Shown: positions 4,802-5,756 of the stretch, one piece after another | Numbering within the stretch: position 1 is the first letter of the stretch | How the letters are laid out: each line of letters starts with the position of its first letter | NCBI GenBank assembly: GCA_903922545.1 | Contig: CAIXUE010000060.1 | Span: 1 to 5,756 of the forward strand | Direction of reading: 5' to 3' | DNA: 5,756 bases | From: an uncultured Alphaproteobacteria bacterium | Lineage (GTDB): Bacteria > Pseudomonadota > Alphaproteobacteria > Micropepsales > Micropepsaceae | Translations under genes and position numbers: made by a program | The notes under the pieces: generated by a model | What the model was told of the DNA's origin: nothing | What the model saw: only the letters and a program-made list of their open reading frames with translations | Databases searched by the model: none

Positions 4802-5756
4802 TTAGAGAGAAAGGGCTTCGTTGAGGAAGGCGGCCAGTTCAGCCAGATGCTGCTTCATCAGGCCCGCCGCAGTGGAGGCATATTCGGGCCGGCCCGCATA
4901 ACGGGGAACGGCCTTTCCGCCCAGGCGGGCGATGGTTTCTTCAATGCGCGGCTTGACGAAATTCCAGGCGCCCTGGTTTTTGGGTTCTTCCTGGCACCAG
5001 ACCAGTTCGGCCTTGGGAAAGCGGTTCAGTTCCTGGGCCAGCACATTTTCCGGGAAAGGATAAAGCTGTTCCAGACGCAGGATCTGGATGCGGCTTTCAT
5101 TGCGTTTTTCGCGCTCTTCCATCAGGTCGAAATAGACCTTGCCGGAGCACAGAACCACGCGCTGGATTTTGTCATCGGGCACAAGCGTAACCGTGGTGGC
5201 GCCGGGCACAACTTCCGCCTGGTCGCGCAGCACGCGATGGAAGCTGTTGGTCGGACCCATATCGGACAGGAAGGAGACGCACTTCTTGTGACGCAGCAGC
5301 GATTTTGGCGCCATCACGATGAGGGGCTTGCGGAATGAGCGGTGCATCTGGCGGCGCAGCAGATGGAAATAATTGGCCGGGGTGGTGGGCACCACGACCT
5401 GCATATTGTCCTGGGCGCACATTTGCAGATAACGCTCAAGGCGCGCTGACGAATGTTCCGGGCCCTGGCCTTCATAGCCATGCGGCAACAGCATCACCAA
5501 TCCCGACATGCGCAGCCATTTCATTTCGCCTGACGAGATGAACTGATCAACCACCACTTGGGCGCCATTGGCGAAATCGCCGAACTGGGCTTCCCACAGC
5601 ACCAGGGATTTGGGATCGGCGGTGGTATAGCCATACTCAAAGCCCAGCACCGCTTCTTCCGACAAAAGCGTGTCGATGACTTCGAATTCGCCCTGGCCGT
5701 CCTTGATATGGTTGAGCGGGTAGTAACGCTCTTCGGATTCCTGGTCGATGAAGGCG
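4802..5756 (-). CDS. sucA: 2-oxoglutarate dehydrogenase E1 component, C-terminal part (5' end outside window)
   Basis: E1 is the thiamine-diphosphate enzyme that decarboxylates 2-oxoglutarate and passes the succinyl group to E2 (SucB). The frame is open from the right edge (first full codon at 5755) and gives 317 residues, about the last third of a protein usually near 930-1000. The visible part starts at AFIDQESEERYYPLNH and continues with LLSEEAVLGFEYGY and LVLWEAQFGDFANGAQVVVD. HGYEGQGPEHSSARLERYL then identifies the family clearly. Further on are KSLLRHKK, WCQEEPKNQGAW and a final STAAGLMKQHLAEL. The TTG at 5665 that could be read as a start lies inside conserved sequence and is not one. 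The TAA at 4802-4804 lies 30 bases before sucB, so the two form one transcription unit. The substrate-recognition N-terminal region is outside the window. Confidence 0.97.
   Translation of the reverse strand, partial: AFIDQESEERYYPLNHIKDGQGEFEVIDTLLSEEAVLGFEYGYTTADPKSLVLWEAQFGDFANGAQVVVDQFISSGEMKWLRMSGLVMLLPHGYEGQGPEHSSARLERYLQMCAQDNMQVVVPTTPANYFHLLRRQMHRSFRKPLIVMAPKSLLRHKKCVSFLSDMGPTNSFHRVLRDQAEVVPGATTVTLVPDDKIQRVVLCSGKVYFDLMEEREKRNESRIQILRLEQLYPFPENVLAQELNRFPKAELVWCQEEPKNQGAWNFVKPRIEETIARLGGKAVPRYAGRPEYASTAAGLMKQHLAELAAFLNEALSL

Noticed and set aside
4131..4805. 224-residue plus-strand frame opposite sucB
   Set aside because: Ser/Ala/Thr-rich shadow of the sucB Ala/Pro linker and lipoyl domain; sucB is certain.
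1..5756. CRISPR arrays, insertion sequences, attachment sites, tRNA or rRNA genes
   Set aside because: No spaced repeat array, terminal inverted repeats with a transposase, or RNA-gene signatures were seen on either strand.

Overview
The window looks like a chromosomal segment of a motile alphaproteobacterium with high GC. This rests on the nadD-rsfS-rlmH gene order, on a stand-alone fliX (a flagellar regulator known mainly from Caulobacter and relatives), and on an alphaproteobacterial-type sucA-sucB pair. I cannot assign an order or genus. I see no mobile element, CRISPR array, tRNA or rRNA. Most of the window is ordinary core genome; the less ordinary signals are in the tail of RsfS and in the two intergenic regions around fliX.

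Left part (1-1423, + strand): the 3' end of nadD (NAD biosynthesis), then rsfS (ribosomal silencing factor, with a Lys/Ala/Pro-rich N-terminal tail of about 59 residues) and rlmH (23S rRNA pseudouridine methyltransferase). rsfS and rlmH overlap by one base, and the three genes probably form one operon. rlmH converges on a minus-strand gene for a membrane-anchored DUF4189 protein (1430-1852), whose stop lies only 6 bases away.

Middle (1853-3543): a 208-base divergent region separates the DUF4189 gene from fliX (2061-2486, +). It holds a near-consensus CtrA-type box, a short palindrome and an 11-bp direct repeat spaced 42 bp. After fliX comes a strong 13-bp-arm hairpin with no U-tract. A possible 16-codon leader ORF then runs to 1 base before a polytopic PAP2-family lipid phosphatase/transferase gene (2621-3511). 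That gene ends at an intrinsic terminator with A- and T-runs on both sides, shared with the convergent sucB.

Right part (3542-5756, - strand): sucA (C-terminal 317 residues visible, gene enters from the right edge) followed after 30 bases by complete sucB. These are the E1 and E2 components of the 2-oxoglutarate dehydrogenase complex of the TCA cycle. The terminator directly after sucB means that the E3 gene (lpd) is not co-transcribed immediately downstream.

No convincing new multi-gene system is present. The items most worth checking are the histone-like tail on RsfS, the candidate CtrA control of fliX, the 42-bp-spaced repeat, and the fliX-downstream hairpin with the coupled leader ORF ahead of the PAP2 gene.
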